From: Proteiniclasticum sp043951855
Lineage (GTDB): Bacteria > Bacillota > Clostridia > Clostridiales > Clostridiaceae
Length of the DNA stretch: 29,563 nucleotides
Direction of reading: 5' to 3'
Assembly: GCF_043951855.1 (NCBI RefSeq)
Contig: NZ_JBINJW010000033.1
Location: 1-29,563 of the forward strand
The notes below the pieces were generated by a model. It was not told where the DNA came from. It searched no databases and worked only from the letters and a program-made list of their open reading frames with translations. Shown piece after piece: positions 15,677-23,376 of this stretch. Every line of letters starts with the position of its first letter. Position 1 is the first letter of the stretch. Made by a program: the position numbers and the translations under genes.

Positions 15677-16600
15677 CTACTTGTTTTCCACCTGAAGTTC
15701 CTGCTTTTTCAGATAGGCTGCAGAAGCTTTTCCTGCACGCTCTCCTTTTGCAATGACCACATTCAGGTCATAGGAAACTTCATCCGCATTTCCAGCCACA
15801 AACATGCCCATGTCATCCATTCCTCTTCGGAATCGCTTGAAAAGCCGCTTGGATGGATCAAGCCCCACGGACAGGAGCAGACTGTCACAGGGCAGGAATT
15901 CTTCCTCCTGGTCGCTGCTTTTGATTCTGACCCCCTCGATTCTTCCGTTCTCCTTGATCTGTATGATTTTCGTGCTGTAGAGCATTCTGATCTGCTCGAA
16001 TTCCATAAGGTCCTCACGGTATCCGTAGTCATCCTTCTGACCTCTGCTGGGCTCTATGATGGTGACTTCATCCGCTCCTTCAATGACCAGCATCTTCGCC
16101 AGATACAGACTGTTGATGTCCTGGCTGTAGATGATGACTTTCTTTCCAGGCAGATAACCGGCATTGACGATGAGCTTTCTGGCTGAACCCACAGACATGA
16201 TTCCTGCAGATTTGTTGGAAGAGATGTTCAGTTCTCCTCGAGGTCTTTCTCTGGCCCCTGTGGCGAAAATGATGGATCTGGCCTTCACCTCCCTGACGCC
16301 TTCCGCTCCGGAGACATACTTCACCGTCTTGTCTCTTTTCACTTCCAGTACCAGTGAATTCACTTTGGCTTCAATGCCCTGGTCCTTCACCTGCTTCTTG
16401 AAATCTTCCGCCACTTCCACACCTGTGACGCCGTTTTCCATGAATCCATGACCTGCTTCTATGAGTTCGTTGAGAATTCCGCCCAGATTGTCTTCCCGAT
16501 CCAGAATCAGGATATTCTCCACTCCCTCTTCCTTTGCTTTCAGCGCTGCGGAAATCCCACTGGCGCCACCGCCGATTACTATTAAATCATATTCAGTCAT
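15677..16600 (-). CDS. FAD-dependent oxidoreductase of the hut operon, degenerate NAD(P) motif
   Basis: The 307-residue product has an N-terminal FAD-binding GGGASG (10-15), the flavin-contacting GGILNELIEAGHG segment, ATGARERP (113-120) and a terminal VAGNADEVSYDLNVVIAKGERAG segment. This is the fold of thioredoxin reductase and of the small FAD proteins related to GlpA and sarcosine oxidase alpha. It has no CxxC, so it is not a thioredoxin reductase. In close relatives the second Rossmann motif reads GSGDIG; here it is Tyr158-Ser-Gln-Asp-Ile-Asn163, so canonical NAD(P)H binding is doubtful. The start at 16600 is chosen because GAGGTG lies about seven bases upstream. A start at 16621 overlapping the hutI stop as ATGA is also possible. 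It is the last gene of the hut operon, and its substrate is unknown. Confidence 0.8.
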   Translation of the reverse strand: MTEYDLIVIGGGASGISAALKAKEEGVENILILDREDNLGGILNELIEAGHGFMENGVTGVEVAEDFKKQVKDQGIEAKVNSLVLEVKRDKTVKYVSGAEGVREVKARSIIFATGARERPRGELNISSNKSAGIMSVGSARKLIVNAGYLPGKKVIIYSQDINSLYLAKMLVIEGADEVTIIEPSRGQKDDYGYREDLMEFEQIRMLYSTKIIQIKENGRIEGVRIKSSDQEEEFLPCDSLLLSVGLDPSKRLFKRFRRGMDDMGMFVAGNADEVSYDLNVVIAKGERAGKASAAYLKKQELQVENK

Positions 16601-16617
16601 GACCTTCACCTCAAATT

Positions 16618-17859
16618 TCATCTCTTGTTATATATAATCTTACCCTTTTTTATGGTTGTTGTCACCAGATTCATCCCGAAATGATACGTGAGGAATCTGT
16701 AGGATGGCGCATCGATGAGTACAAGATCCGCATCTTTCCCCTCCTCAATGCTTCCGATCCGGTCCGCCCGATCAAGCGCTGCTGCACTGTTAAGCGTCAC
16801 AGCGGTGAGGGCTTCCTCGGGGCTCATACCCATGTAGAGTGCTCCCAGGGAAATCATCAGCGGTACGGAGAAGGAATAGCAGCTTCCTGGATTGAAATCT
16901 GTTCCCATGGCCACTGGAAGTCCCATGTCGATCATATCTCTTGCTCTTGCGAAATCCTCTTTCAGAGAAAATGCAGTGAGCGGCAGAAGCACAGGAATCA
17001 CTCCGCTTTCCTTCATCTTCCGCAGTCCCTCATCATTGGCCTTTAACAGATGATCTGCGCTGGTCAGACCAAGTTCTGCCGCAAGCGAGGCTCCACCCAG
17101 ATCGTTGATTTCATCGGCATGTATCTTCAGCTTCAGACCCGCCTCTCTCATTCTCAGAAGATAGGCTCTGGAGTCTTCCACCGTGAACACATTCTTCTCT
17201 GTAAAGATGTCTCCGAATTCCGCAAGACCCTCTTCTTTCACCACAGGAAGCACTTCTTCTGCAAGGTAATCCAGAAACGCACGGTCTCTTCCCTTGTATT
17301 CCAGTGGAATGTCATGGGCACCCATGAAGGTGGATACCACTTCAAGTGGTCCCTCTTTCTGCAGCGCCTTTGCCACTCTCAGCTGTTTCAGCTCCGTTTC
17401 CTTATCCAGACCATATCCGCTTTTGGCTTCCACCGTGGTGATGCCCATTTCAGCCATGGATTTCAAGGTCTTCTTTCCGCTTTCAAGAAGCTCCTCAAAG
17501 CTCTTTTCTCGGGTCTTCTTCACGGTATACTTGATTCCGCCGCCCTTTTCCATGATGGCCATGTAGCTTTCGCCACGCAGTCTCATGCTGAATTCCTCTT
17601 CTCGGGTTCCCCCGAAGACCAGATGGGTATGAGGATCCACAAAGCCAGGAAGAAGGGTCTTCCCTTCCCCGTCGATGATTTCCGCATCCACCGCTTCCTT
17701 CTCCAGCTCTTCTCCGCCGATTCTAAGGATTTTCCCGTCTCTTACAAGAACCCATGGATGCGTGATTTCCAGAATCTCTCCCATGGATTTTCCACCCTGA
17801 GGTCCTTTTCCTCTATTGGTTGCAAGACTTGCCAGATTCTTTATCAGTAAATCTTTCAT
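16618..17859 (-). CDS. hutI: Imidazolonepropionase HutI
   Basis: The 413-residue product is an amidohydrolase that opens 4-imidazolone-5-propionate to N-formimino-L-glutamate, the third step of histidine breakdown. Metal-binding and family signatures are present: PGFVDPHTHLVFGGTR (His77 and His79), KGGGIKYTV, KSGYGLDKETELKQL, HADE near residue 245 and GTDFNPGS with the metal Asp. Length matches the usual 400-420. AAGGAGG lies four bases before the ATG, nine bases after the ftcD stop. Its stop overlaps the upstream alternative start of the FAD oxidoreductase gene. Confidence 0.97.
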   Translation of the reverse strand: MKDLLIKNLASLATNRGKGPQGGKSMGEILEITHPWVLVRDGKILRIGGEELEKEAVDAEIIDGEGKTLLPGFVDPHTHLVFGGTREEEFSMRLRGESYMAIMEKGGGIKYTVKKTREKSFEELLESGKKTLKSMAEMGITTVEAKSGYGLDKETELKQLRVAKALQKEGPLEVVSTFMGAHDIPLEYKGRDRAFLDYLAEEVLPVVKEEGLAEFGDIFTEKNVFTVEDSRAYLLRMREAGLKLKIHADEINDLGGASLAAELGLTSADHLLKANDEGLRKMKESGVIPVLLPLTAFSLKEDFARARDMIDMGLPVAMGTDFNPGSCYSFSVPLMISLGALYMGMSPEEALTAVTLNSAAALDRADRIGSIEEGKDADLVLIDAPSYRFLTYHFGMNLVTTTIKKGKIIYNKR

Positions 17860-17868
17860 CTGTCCTCC

Positions 17869-18762
17869 TTACTCAGCCAATTTGTTTTCGAGAATCTGAT
17901 CTGATGTGAAGTTCTCGATCCCCATATAATACTCAGCTGAATCGATCAGTGCCTGCTGCGGAACCAGTCCGATGACTTCCGTTCCTACAACAGTGACGCC
18001 GTAGCGCTTCGCTTCAAAGCGTACCATCTCAAGCGCTCTGTAGATGGAGGTCTTTGTGTAATCGGTGAGGTTCATGGACACCTGAGCGATATTGCGGTCC
18101 TTCAGGAAGACCCCCATGCCCTTGACATAGCGAAGTCCACCTCCGATGTGTCTTACCTTCTTCGCAATGGCATCAGCGATGGCCACATCCGAAGTATTCA
18201 GGTTCACATTGAATGCCACCAGTGGCATTCTGGCTCCTACAGCCACCACGCCGAAGGATTCGTGAGGCATCTCTGGCCCGAAGTCGCTCTGCCAAAGCTT
18301 CTCCTGCATCTTTTCCTTCATGCCTTCAAACTGACCTTTTCTGATTTTGGCCAGATTTTCCCTGTGGGCCGCCGATGCACTTCTTTCATAGAGAAAGACC
18401 GGAATGTCAAGCTTTCCGATTTCCTCCGCCACTTCTTTTGATAGAACCACCGCTTCTTCTATGGTGTAATTCTTGATGGGAATAAAGGGAATCACATCGC
18501 AGGCGCCCATTCTAGGATGTTCTCCTTCATGCTTTCTGAGATCGATGTGTTCCTTGGCCACTTTCACTGAAGCGATGACCGCCTCTTTCACGTTCTCCGG
18601 TTCCCCCACCAGGGTGACCACGGTTCTGTTATGGTCCCTGTCGCTGGAATAATCCAGAAGCTTCACGCCGTCTTTTCCTCTGAAGCAGTCCACAATCTTC
18701 TCAATGACTTCCTTGTTTCTTCCTTCACTGAAATTCGGTACACACTCTACTATTCTTTCCAT
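17869..18762 (-). CDS. ftcD: Glutamate formimidoyltransferase
   Basis: The 297-residue product transfers the formimino group from formiminoglutamate to tetrahydrofolate, releasing glutamate. It holds both formiminotransferase subdomains, with the N-terminal VECVPNFSEGRN signature and GEHPRMGACDVIPFIP; His82 falls at the catalytic histidine of the vertebrate enzyme. There is no cyclodeaminase domain, so formimino-THF must be handled by a separate cyclodeaminase (FchA type), not seen here. GGAGGG is inside the hutU end, and the hutU stop is directly followed by the ATG (TAAATG), indicating translational coupling. Using this transferase instead of HutG or HutF is typical of anaerobic clostridia. 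Confidence 0.96.
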   Translation of the reverse strand: MERIVECVPNFSEGRNKEVIEKIVDCFRGKDGVKLLDYSSDRDHNRTVVTLVGEPENVKEAVIASVKVAKEHIDLRKHEGEHPRMGACDVIPFIPIKNYTIEEAVVLSKEVAEEIGKLDIPVFLYERSASAAHRENLAKIRKGQFEGMKEKMQEKLWQSDFGPEMPHESFGVVAVGARMPLVAFNVNLNTSDVAIADAIAKKVRHIGGGLRYVKGMGVFLKDRNIAQVSMNLTDYTKTSIYRALEMVRFEAKRYGVTVVGTEVIGLVPQQALIDSAEYYMGIENFTSDQILENKLAE

Positions 18763-20769
18763 TTACTTTCCCTCCAAAACTTTATCGATAATGCTTTCTT
18801 CCGTTATCCTTGGAATGGTGATCTGTCCTTTTCCTTCTTCATTGAACCTTACACTGGTTTCCATGGCATGCTCATTTCTTGCCCAGGATCTTCTGGCCAC
18901 GCCGCCCATGACATCCCAGGGCATGGCCATCTTCAGGATGGTATCCACGCGCTCACTGCCATCCAGAACCATTCCGAATCCGCCGTTGATGGATTTGCCT
19001 ATCCCGACGCCTCCGCCGTTGTGAAGGGCAACCATGCTCATACCACGTGCCGCATTTCCTGCGAAGCACTGCACGGACATATCCGCCATGATATTGGAAC
19101 CGTCTTTGATGTTTGCCGTCTCTCTGAATGGAGAGTCTGTTCCGGATACGTCATGATGGTCTCGTCCCAGCATGATAGGTCCGACTTTTCCTTCTCGTAC
19201 CAGTCTGTTGAATTCCAGAGCGATCTTCAGCCTTCCTTCTGCGTCCTGATAAAGGATTCTTGCCTGGGTACCTACTACCAGTCTGTTCTTCTCCGCATCA
19301 CGGATCCAGTTGTAGTTGTCCATATCCTGGGCTCTTCTGTGACGGTCGATGCAGTCCATGGCGGCTTTGTCCGTCATGGACAGATCTTCCTTCTTTCCGG
19401 AAAGGCAGACCCACCTGAAGGGTCCGTATCCGTAGTCAAAGAGCTCCGGTCCCATGATGTCTTCCACATAGGAGGGGAAGATGAATCCGTCATGCTCATT
19501 GTATCCGTTCTTCGAAATATCCTTCACCCCTGCATCATAGACCGCTTTCATGAAGGAGTTTCCATAATCGAAGAAGTAGGTTCCTCTGTCTGAAAGAATC
19601 CTGACCAGTTCAAAATGTTTCACAAGGGTCTCATCCACCAGCTTTCTGAAGGCTTCTCTGTCTTCCTCCAGAAGCCTTGTTCTTTCCTCGAAGGTGATGC
19701 CGCTTGGGCAGTACCCTCCATCATAAGGTGCATGACAGCTGGTCTGGTCTGACAACAGATGAATGGTCTTTTCATGGTCCACCGCATAGGACAAGAGATC
19801 CACGATATTGCCATGGAAAGCGATGGACAGCGCTTCCTTCTTCTTCATGGCTTCTTCTGCAAGGCGGAAGGCTTCTTCCGGTTTATCTGAAACCACTTTC
19901 ACCCATCCTTGATCCGTTCTTGTCCGGATTCTGCTCTCATCCACTTCCGCAACAATGGACACAGCTCCTGCAATGTCAGAAGCTTTAGGCTGCGCTCCAC
20001 TCATGCCGCCAAGGCCTGAGGATACGAAGAGATAGCCTGCCAGGTTTTCTTCGCCCACAAGTCCAAGCTTCATTCTTCCGGCATTCAGTATGGTATTGAA
20101 GGTGCCATGAACGATCCCCTGCGGCCCGATGTACATAAGCCCACCTGCAGTCATCTGACCATAGTTGGCCACGCCCATCTGCATGGCATGATGCCAGTTC
20201 TCCTGATTGTCGAACATCCCCACCATCATGGCATTGGTGATGATGACTCTTGGTGCCATTTCATGACTCTTGAAGATGCCCAGTGGATGCCCGGATTCGA
20301 TGACCAGCGTCTCATCCTTCCTCAGCACCTCCAGATATCTCTTGATCAGCAGATACTGCATCCAGTTCTGACAGACCTGACCTGTTTCTCCGTAAGTGAC
20401 CAGTTCGTATGGGTAAAGGGCTACGTCGAAATCCAGGTTGTTGTCCAGCATCACCTGAATGGCTTTGCCTTCCACGCAGTTTCCCTTGTACTCTTCGATG
20501 GGTTTCCCGTAGAGTCTTCCCTCCGGCCTGTAACGGTATCCGTAGATTCTGCCATGGGTTTTCAGCTCTTCATAAAATTCTCTGGCCATGGTCTCATGAT
20601 GCTCTTCTGGAATATAGCGCAGCGCATTTTTCAGCGCAATCTTCGTATCTTTTGTGTTAAGATCATATCCCCGATTGGGTGCACGCCGGATTCCTTTTCT
20701 GAACTCTGGATAAGCCGGAAGTGGTCCTTCCAGCTTTATTTTCATGGAGTTGTCGCTTCTTGTATTCAT
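18763..20769 (-). CDS. hutU: Urocanate hydratase HutU, long form
   Basis: The 668-residue product adds water to urocanate to give imidazolonepropionate, using tightly bound NAD+ as an electrophile. Signatures include GETGQVCQNWMQY, YIGPQGIVHGT, the NAD-binding GLGGMSGAQPKA, YCPSGITFEERTR and LGRDHHDVSGTDSPF. It belongs to the longer (about 670-residue) urocanase type found in Clostridia and Bacteroidetes, as opposed to the roughly 555-residue Pseudomonas/Bacillus form. GGGGGAG lies nine bases before the ATG at 20769. It is the first gene of the operon hutU-ftcD-hutI-FAD oxidoreductase. HutH, which makes urocanate from histidine, is not in the window. Confidence 0.97.
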   Translation of the reverse strand: MNTRSDNSMKIKLEGPLPAYPEFRKGIRRAPNRGYDLNTKDTKIALKNALRYIPEEHHETMAREFYEELKTHGRIYGYRYRPEGRLYGKPIEEYKGNCVEGKAIQVMLDNNLDFDVALYPYELVTYGETGQVCQNWMQYLLIKRYLEVLRKDETLVIESGHPLGIFKSHEMAPRVIITNAMMVGMFDNQENWHHAMQMGVANYGQMTAGGLMYIGPQGIVHGTFNTILNAGRMKLGLVGEENLAGYLFVSSGLGGMSGAQPKASDIAGAVSIVAEVDESRIRTRTDQGWVKVVSDKPEEAFRLAEEAMKKKEALSIAFHGNIVDLLSYAVDHEKTIHLLSDQTSCHAPYDGGYCPSGITFEERTRLLEEDREAFRKLVDETLVKHFELVRILSDRGTYFFDYGNSFMKAVYDAGVKDISKNGYNEHDGFIFPSYVEDIMGPELFDYGYGPFRWVCLSGKKEDLSMTDKAAMDCIDRHRRAQDMDNYNWIRDAEKNRLVVGTQARILYQDAEGRLKIALEFNRLVREGKVGPIMLGRDHHDVSGTDSPFRETANIKDGSNIMADMSVQCFAGNAARGMSMVALHNGGGVGIGKSINGGFGMVLDGSERVDTILKMAMPWDVMGGVARRSWARNEHAMETSVRFNEEGKGQITIPRITEESIIDKVLEGK

Positions 20770-20884
20770 TGAACTATTCTCCCCCTTAAAACGTTTTCTT
20801 CACTATCTCTATTTTATATGCAAAACCTTAAACATTAAACAGCAAAAACCGGAGTTTTTCGATTGCATTCCTATTCTTTAAAAT

Positions 20885-20913
20885 ATTCTGCCTATTAGAC
20901 ACAGATGTGTCAA
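20885..20913 (-). promoter_or_regulatory. Promoter and candidate operator of the hut operon
   Basis: On the minus strand a perfect TTGACA (20908-20913) lies 17 bases before CAGAAT (20885-20890), which matches the -10 consensus at four of six positions. The inverted repeat GACACA-ga-TGTGTC (20898-20911) overlaps the -35, so a repressor bound there would block transcription. The leader to hutU would be about 110 bases. Confidence 0.62.
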
Positions 20914-20999
20914 TGAAGCTCACAATTATTGATGGATTCACAGAAAGTATCCTGAAAAATTTCCGGTTATAAAGAAAGTTCTAATAAATTTTTAACACG

Positions 21000-21014
21000 T
21001 CTTTAATTTAAAGA
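21000..21014. promoter_or_regulatory. 15-bp perfect palindrome upstream of the LiaI-like gene
   Basis: TCTTTAA-t-TTAAAGA is a perfect 7-1-7 inverted repeat, 35 bases before the start codon at 21049. TTAACA (20992-20997) just upstream could be a -35, but no good -10 is correctly spaced. It may be a regulator site. Confidence 0.42.
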
Positions 21015-21048
21015 AGGTATTCTTGATACAAAGAGGAGGTATGAAATA

Positions 21049-21678
21049 ATGCGTAATAGAACATCCTACTATATTGGTCTCATCCTGATCATCATCGGTG
21101 GCGCCGCCTTATACAATGCGGTATTTCTGGATAACCTGTTTTCCATGAGCAACATGTGGCCGCTGTTTATCCTGCTGCCCGGACTCTTTCTGGAAATCGA
21201 CTATTTCTCGAATTTCAGAAGACGTGACGCCAGTGTTCTGATTCCTGGCGGACTGCTCACACTGATTGGTACCTATTTTCTCATCAGACAGTTTGTACCC
21301 ATCATGGACAGTCTATCCGGACCCATCTTCATGGTGATTCTCGGACTTGCACTCCTTCAGTACTATGTGGCCAAGCCCAAAGATCGAGGGTTGCTGGTGA
21401 TTTCACTTGCGCTGATCCTCATCGGTGCCTTCATCGGTTATGGCAGATATCTGGGGGAATTCCCCTACTGGCTGAACTTTGATACGGTTCGCGCCCTGGC
21501 CATTCTTCTCTTTGGTGTCTATCTGGTCTTCAGAACCACAGGAAGAGACAGAAAGCCTGATTCCACCTATAGACCGAAAGAGACATACAAAAAGGACGCT
21601 TCCGTCAGCAGAGATGACGTGATCTACGACCGTGACAAGACCTCTGGCGAGGAAAAAGCAGAAAAGAAACCTGAATAA
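21049..21678 (+). CDS. LiaI/LiaF-like (DUF5668-type) integral membrane protein
   Basis: The 209-residue product has six hydrophobic segments within residues 7-163, in the short paired pattern GLILIIIGG/LFILLPGLFLE/PGGLLTLIG/VILGLALLQYY typical of the LiaI-LiaF-like membrane domain. It then has a 45-residue charged cytoplasmic tail rich in Lys, Asp and Arg. Proteins of this kind sense or modulate envelope stress in Firmicutes, but the C-terminal LiaF domain is missing and no liaRS genes adjoin. GGAGG lies nine bases before the ATG; an ATG at 21040 in between is followed at once by a stop codon. It is a single gene with its own terminator. Confidence 0.72.
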   Translation: MRNRTSYYIGLILIIIGGAALYNAVFLDNLFSMSNMWPLFILLPGLFLEIDYFSNFRRRDASVLIPGGLLTLIGTYFLIRQFVPIMDSLSGPIFMVILGLALLQYYVAKPKDRGLLVISLALILIGAFIGYGRYLGEFPYWLNFDTVRALAILLFGVYLVFRTTGRDRKPDSTYRPKETYKKDASVSRDDVIYDRDKTSGEEKAEKKPE

Positions 21679-21689
21679 GAGTGAAAAAG

Positions 21690-21722
21690 AAACGGCAGAT
21701 GGTTCACCCATCTGCCGTTTTT
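21690..21722. terminator. Bidirectional terminator
   Basis: A perfect 13-bp stem (21690-21702 with 21708-21720) has a 5-base loop, with TTTT on the plus side and an A-run on the other. It separates two converging genes. Confidence 0.93.
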
Positions 21723-21740
21723 CATTGACCTTGTTTACTG

Positions 21741-22190
21741 CTATTCTTCCTCTTTCCAGGAAACCTCGTCGATGATGATGCCTTCCACTTTATCTTCTTC
21801 CTTATAGAACTGATCAGCATCTCCATAGATCTTCGTTTCCTTCGTGATGATGGAATCTGCTTTTTCCTTCATGGTTTCCTTGAATTTCTGCGCACTTTCC
21901 TTCAGATCATTCACCGCATCCTCGGCTTTGCCCTTCAGATCTTTGAGATCTTCTTCCTGAAGTCTTACATGGACTTTCGTGATGCTCTCATCCAGAAATC
22001 TCTCCACGTTCTTTCCCGTGTCTGACCCCATTTCTCTCATGGTCTTTATGCTCTTGTATGCCAGAGGCTCATTGCCCAGCTTCAGTGCCAGAAGCCCGAA
22101 AGCTTCACCTGAAACACTCATGACATCATTTGTGATCTTTCCCACATTCTTTGCAAGATCTTCGATTATCTTCTTTTTCTTGTCTTCCAT
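21741..22190 (-). CDS. Charged helical protein downstream of the lipid kinase
   Basis: I do not recognise this 149-residue protein. It is strongly charged, rich in Lys and Glu and lacks cysteine. It is predicted to be mostly helical, with amphipathic stretches at about 1-60 and a Lys/Glu-rich helix at 78-115 (LKDLKGKAEDAVNDLKESA). The acidic tail ends DEVSWKEEE. It resembles the size and composition of apolipophorin- or phasin-like helical proteins, which is a weak structural guess. GGAGGGG lies seven bases before the ATG. The gap to the lipid kinase gene is 19 bases, so they form an operon and a membrane-associated role is plausible. Confidence 0.8.
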   Translation of the reverse strand: MEDKKKKIIEDLAKNVGKITNDVMSVSGEAFGLLALKLGNEPLAYKSIKTMREMGSDTGKNVERFLDESITKVHVRLQEEDLKDLKGKAEDAVNDLKESAQKFKETMKEKADSIITKETKIYGDADQFYKEEDKVEGIIIDEVSWKEEE

Positions 22191-22209
22191 CTTCTTTCCC
22201 CTCCAATTA

Positions 22210-23124
22210 CTAGAAACTGTTCTTCGGTATGATGAATTTCACTTTCTTATCTTCCAGCCTGAAATGCGCTTCACGCCTGGCTTCCAGTTCACCGTCGATA
22301 TTGAGAAATACCGGCTCGTCACTGTAAAGATCCACGGTCTTTGCACGCATAAGGGTCACTTCCTCAAGGTCCATATGCTTTCCAGGCACTGCTTTAGGAA
22401 GAAACTTTATGATCTTCGCTCGGGTGATGTCTCTTACCAGAATCACATCAAGAAGTCCGTCTCTGAAGTCCGCCTCCGGTGCGATCTTGATTCCACCACC
22501 ATAGTACTTTCCATTGGCAATGGCCACCATGAACGCTTCTGTCTGTATCTCCTTCTGATCTACAAGCATCCTGAGATTGAGATTCTTGAAGTCCTTTGCG
22601 GTATCAAGAACCGATGCCAGGTAAGCGAACTTATTGGGTAAATACCTGGTGTTCTTGAACTTTTCCACATTGTTGACCACAGAAGCATCAAAACCCATGG
22701 AAGCGATGTTGATGAAATATCTGCCATCTACTGAGGCTACATCGATTTCTTCTTCTGTTCCCAGTACAGTATTCATGAGAATTCTTCTACGATCGAATTT
22801 CGTCACGATACTTTTGACGAAATCGTTGCCTGATCCTCCAGGTATGCATCCCAGAGAGGAACCGGATCCGATCATGCCGTTTAAGACCTCATTAAGGGTT
22901 CCATCTCCACCCACCGCATAAATACGATAGTTGTCCATGGACGAATACCTTCTGGCAATTTCCGTGGCATGGCCTTCTTCCTTTGTATAGACAATCTCAT
23001 AGGAGATATCCTGATATTTCAGTTTCAGTTCATTGAACAGCTTATGAATGGTATTGGTCATTTTCAGAGCGATACCATTACCTGCCACTGGATTGACGAT
23101 AAATAAATGCTTTACTACACCCAT
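22210..23124 (-). CDS. Diacylglycerol kinase family lipid kinase (DgkB/YegS type)
   Basis: The 304-residue soluble kinase has the catalytic-domain signatures GGDGTLNEVLNGMIG (72-86) and IPGGSGNDF (94-102), then the second-domain SMGFDASVVNNVE and PEADFRDGLLDVIL motifs. Family members phosphorylate diacylglycerol or related lipids, returning diacylglycerol from lipoteichoic acid synthesis to phospholipid; exact substrate cannot be read from sequence. AGAGGT lies five bases before the ATG. It is the first gene of a two-gene operon with a good promoter and dense upstream dyads. Confidence 0.9.
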   Translation of the reverse strand: MGVVKHLFIVNPVAGNGIALKMTNTIHKLFNELKLKYQDISYEIVYTKEEGHATEIARRYSSMDNYRIYAVGGDGTLNEVLNGMIGSGSSLGCIPGGSGNDFVKSIVTKFDRRRILMNTVLGTEEEIDVASVDGRYFINIASMGFDASVVNNVEKFKNTRYLPNKFAYLASVLDTAKDFKNLNLRMLVDQKEIQTEAFMVAIANGKYYGGGIKIAPEADFRDGLLDVILVRDITRAKIIKFLPKAVPGKHMDLEEVTLMRAKTVDLYSDEPVFLNIDGELEARREAHFRLEDKKVKFIIPKNSF

Positions 23125-23178
23125 AATATACCTCTAAATTTCACTATCTGAATTCATTTGTCAAATCTTATCAAATAC

Positions 23179-23207
23179 ATTGTATCCTAAATAACTGATT
23201 TTGTTAA
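23179..23207 (-). promoter_or_regulatory. Promoter of the lipid kinase operon
   Basis: On the minus strand TTAACA (23202-23207) and TACAAT (23179-23184) are exactly 17 bases apart; each matches consensus at five of six positions. The start codon is about 55 bases downstream. Confidence 0.8.
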
Positions 23208-23220
23208 TTTATAATTTGCA

Positions 23221-23265
23221 CCTTAAGAAAATATTCATAAGGTATACGCTATCCTGTATCGTATA
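23221..23265. repeat. Two adjacent inverted repeats upstream of the lipid kinase promoter
   Basis: CCTTAAGAAA...TTCATAAGG (23221-23242) is a 22-base near-palindrome with nine of eleven pairs matched. Immediately next, TATACG (23243-23248) and CGTATA (23260-23265) form a second dyad. They lie just upstream of the -35 and could be regulator sites. Confidence 0.45.
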
Positions 23266-23325
23266 AGCCAGATCCGATGAAAGAGCATCTGATATTTATT
23301 CTCCCGGAGCCGGACACATACAATG

Positions 23326-23363
23326 ACAGCCTGCAGAAAAGATTACCCTCATCTGCAGGCTGT
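23326..23363. other. Hairpin after the lipoprotein gene
   Basis: A perfect 12-bp stem (23326-23337 with 23352-23363) has a 14-base loop, 14 bases after the lipoprotein gene end. It has no T-run on either side, so it may be a weak terminator or an RNA-stabilising 3' hairpin. Confidence 0.55.
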
Positions 23364-23376
23364 AGTGTCTTTATGG

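Noticed and set aside
15677..16600. Thioredoxin reductase
   Set aside because: There is no CxxC motif (only one Cys in the protein) and the NAD(P) motif is altered.
18631..19593. A 320-codon open frame on the plus strand
   Set aside because: It lies antisense across hutU and ftcD, which are both certain, and its translation shows no domain.
23326..23363. Rho-independent terminator for the lipoprotein gene
   Set aside because: The stem is strong but no T-run follows on either strand, so it is listed as a hairpin only.
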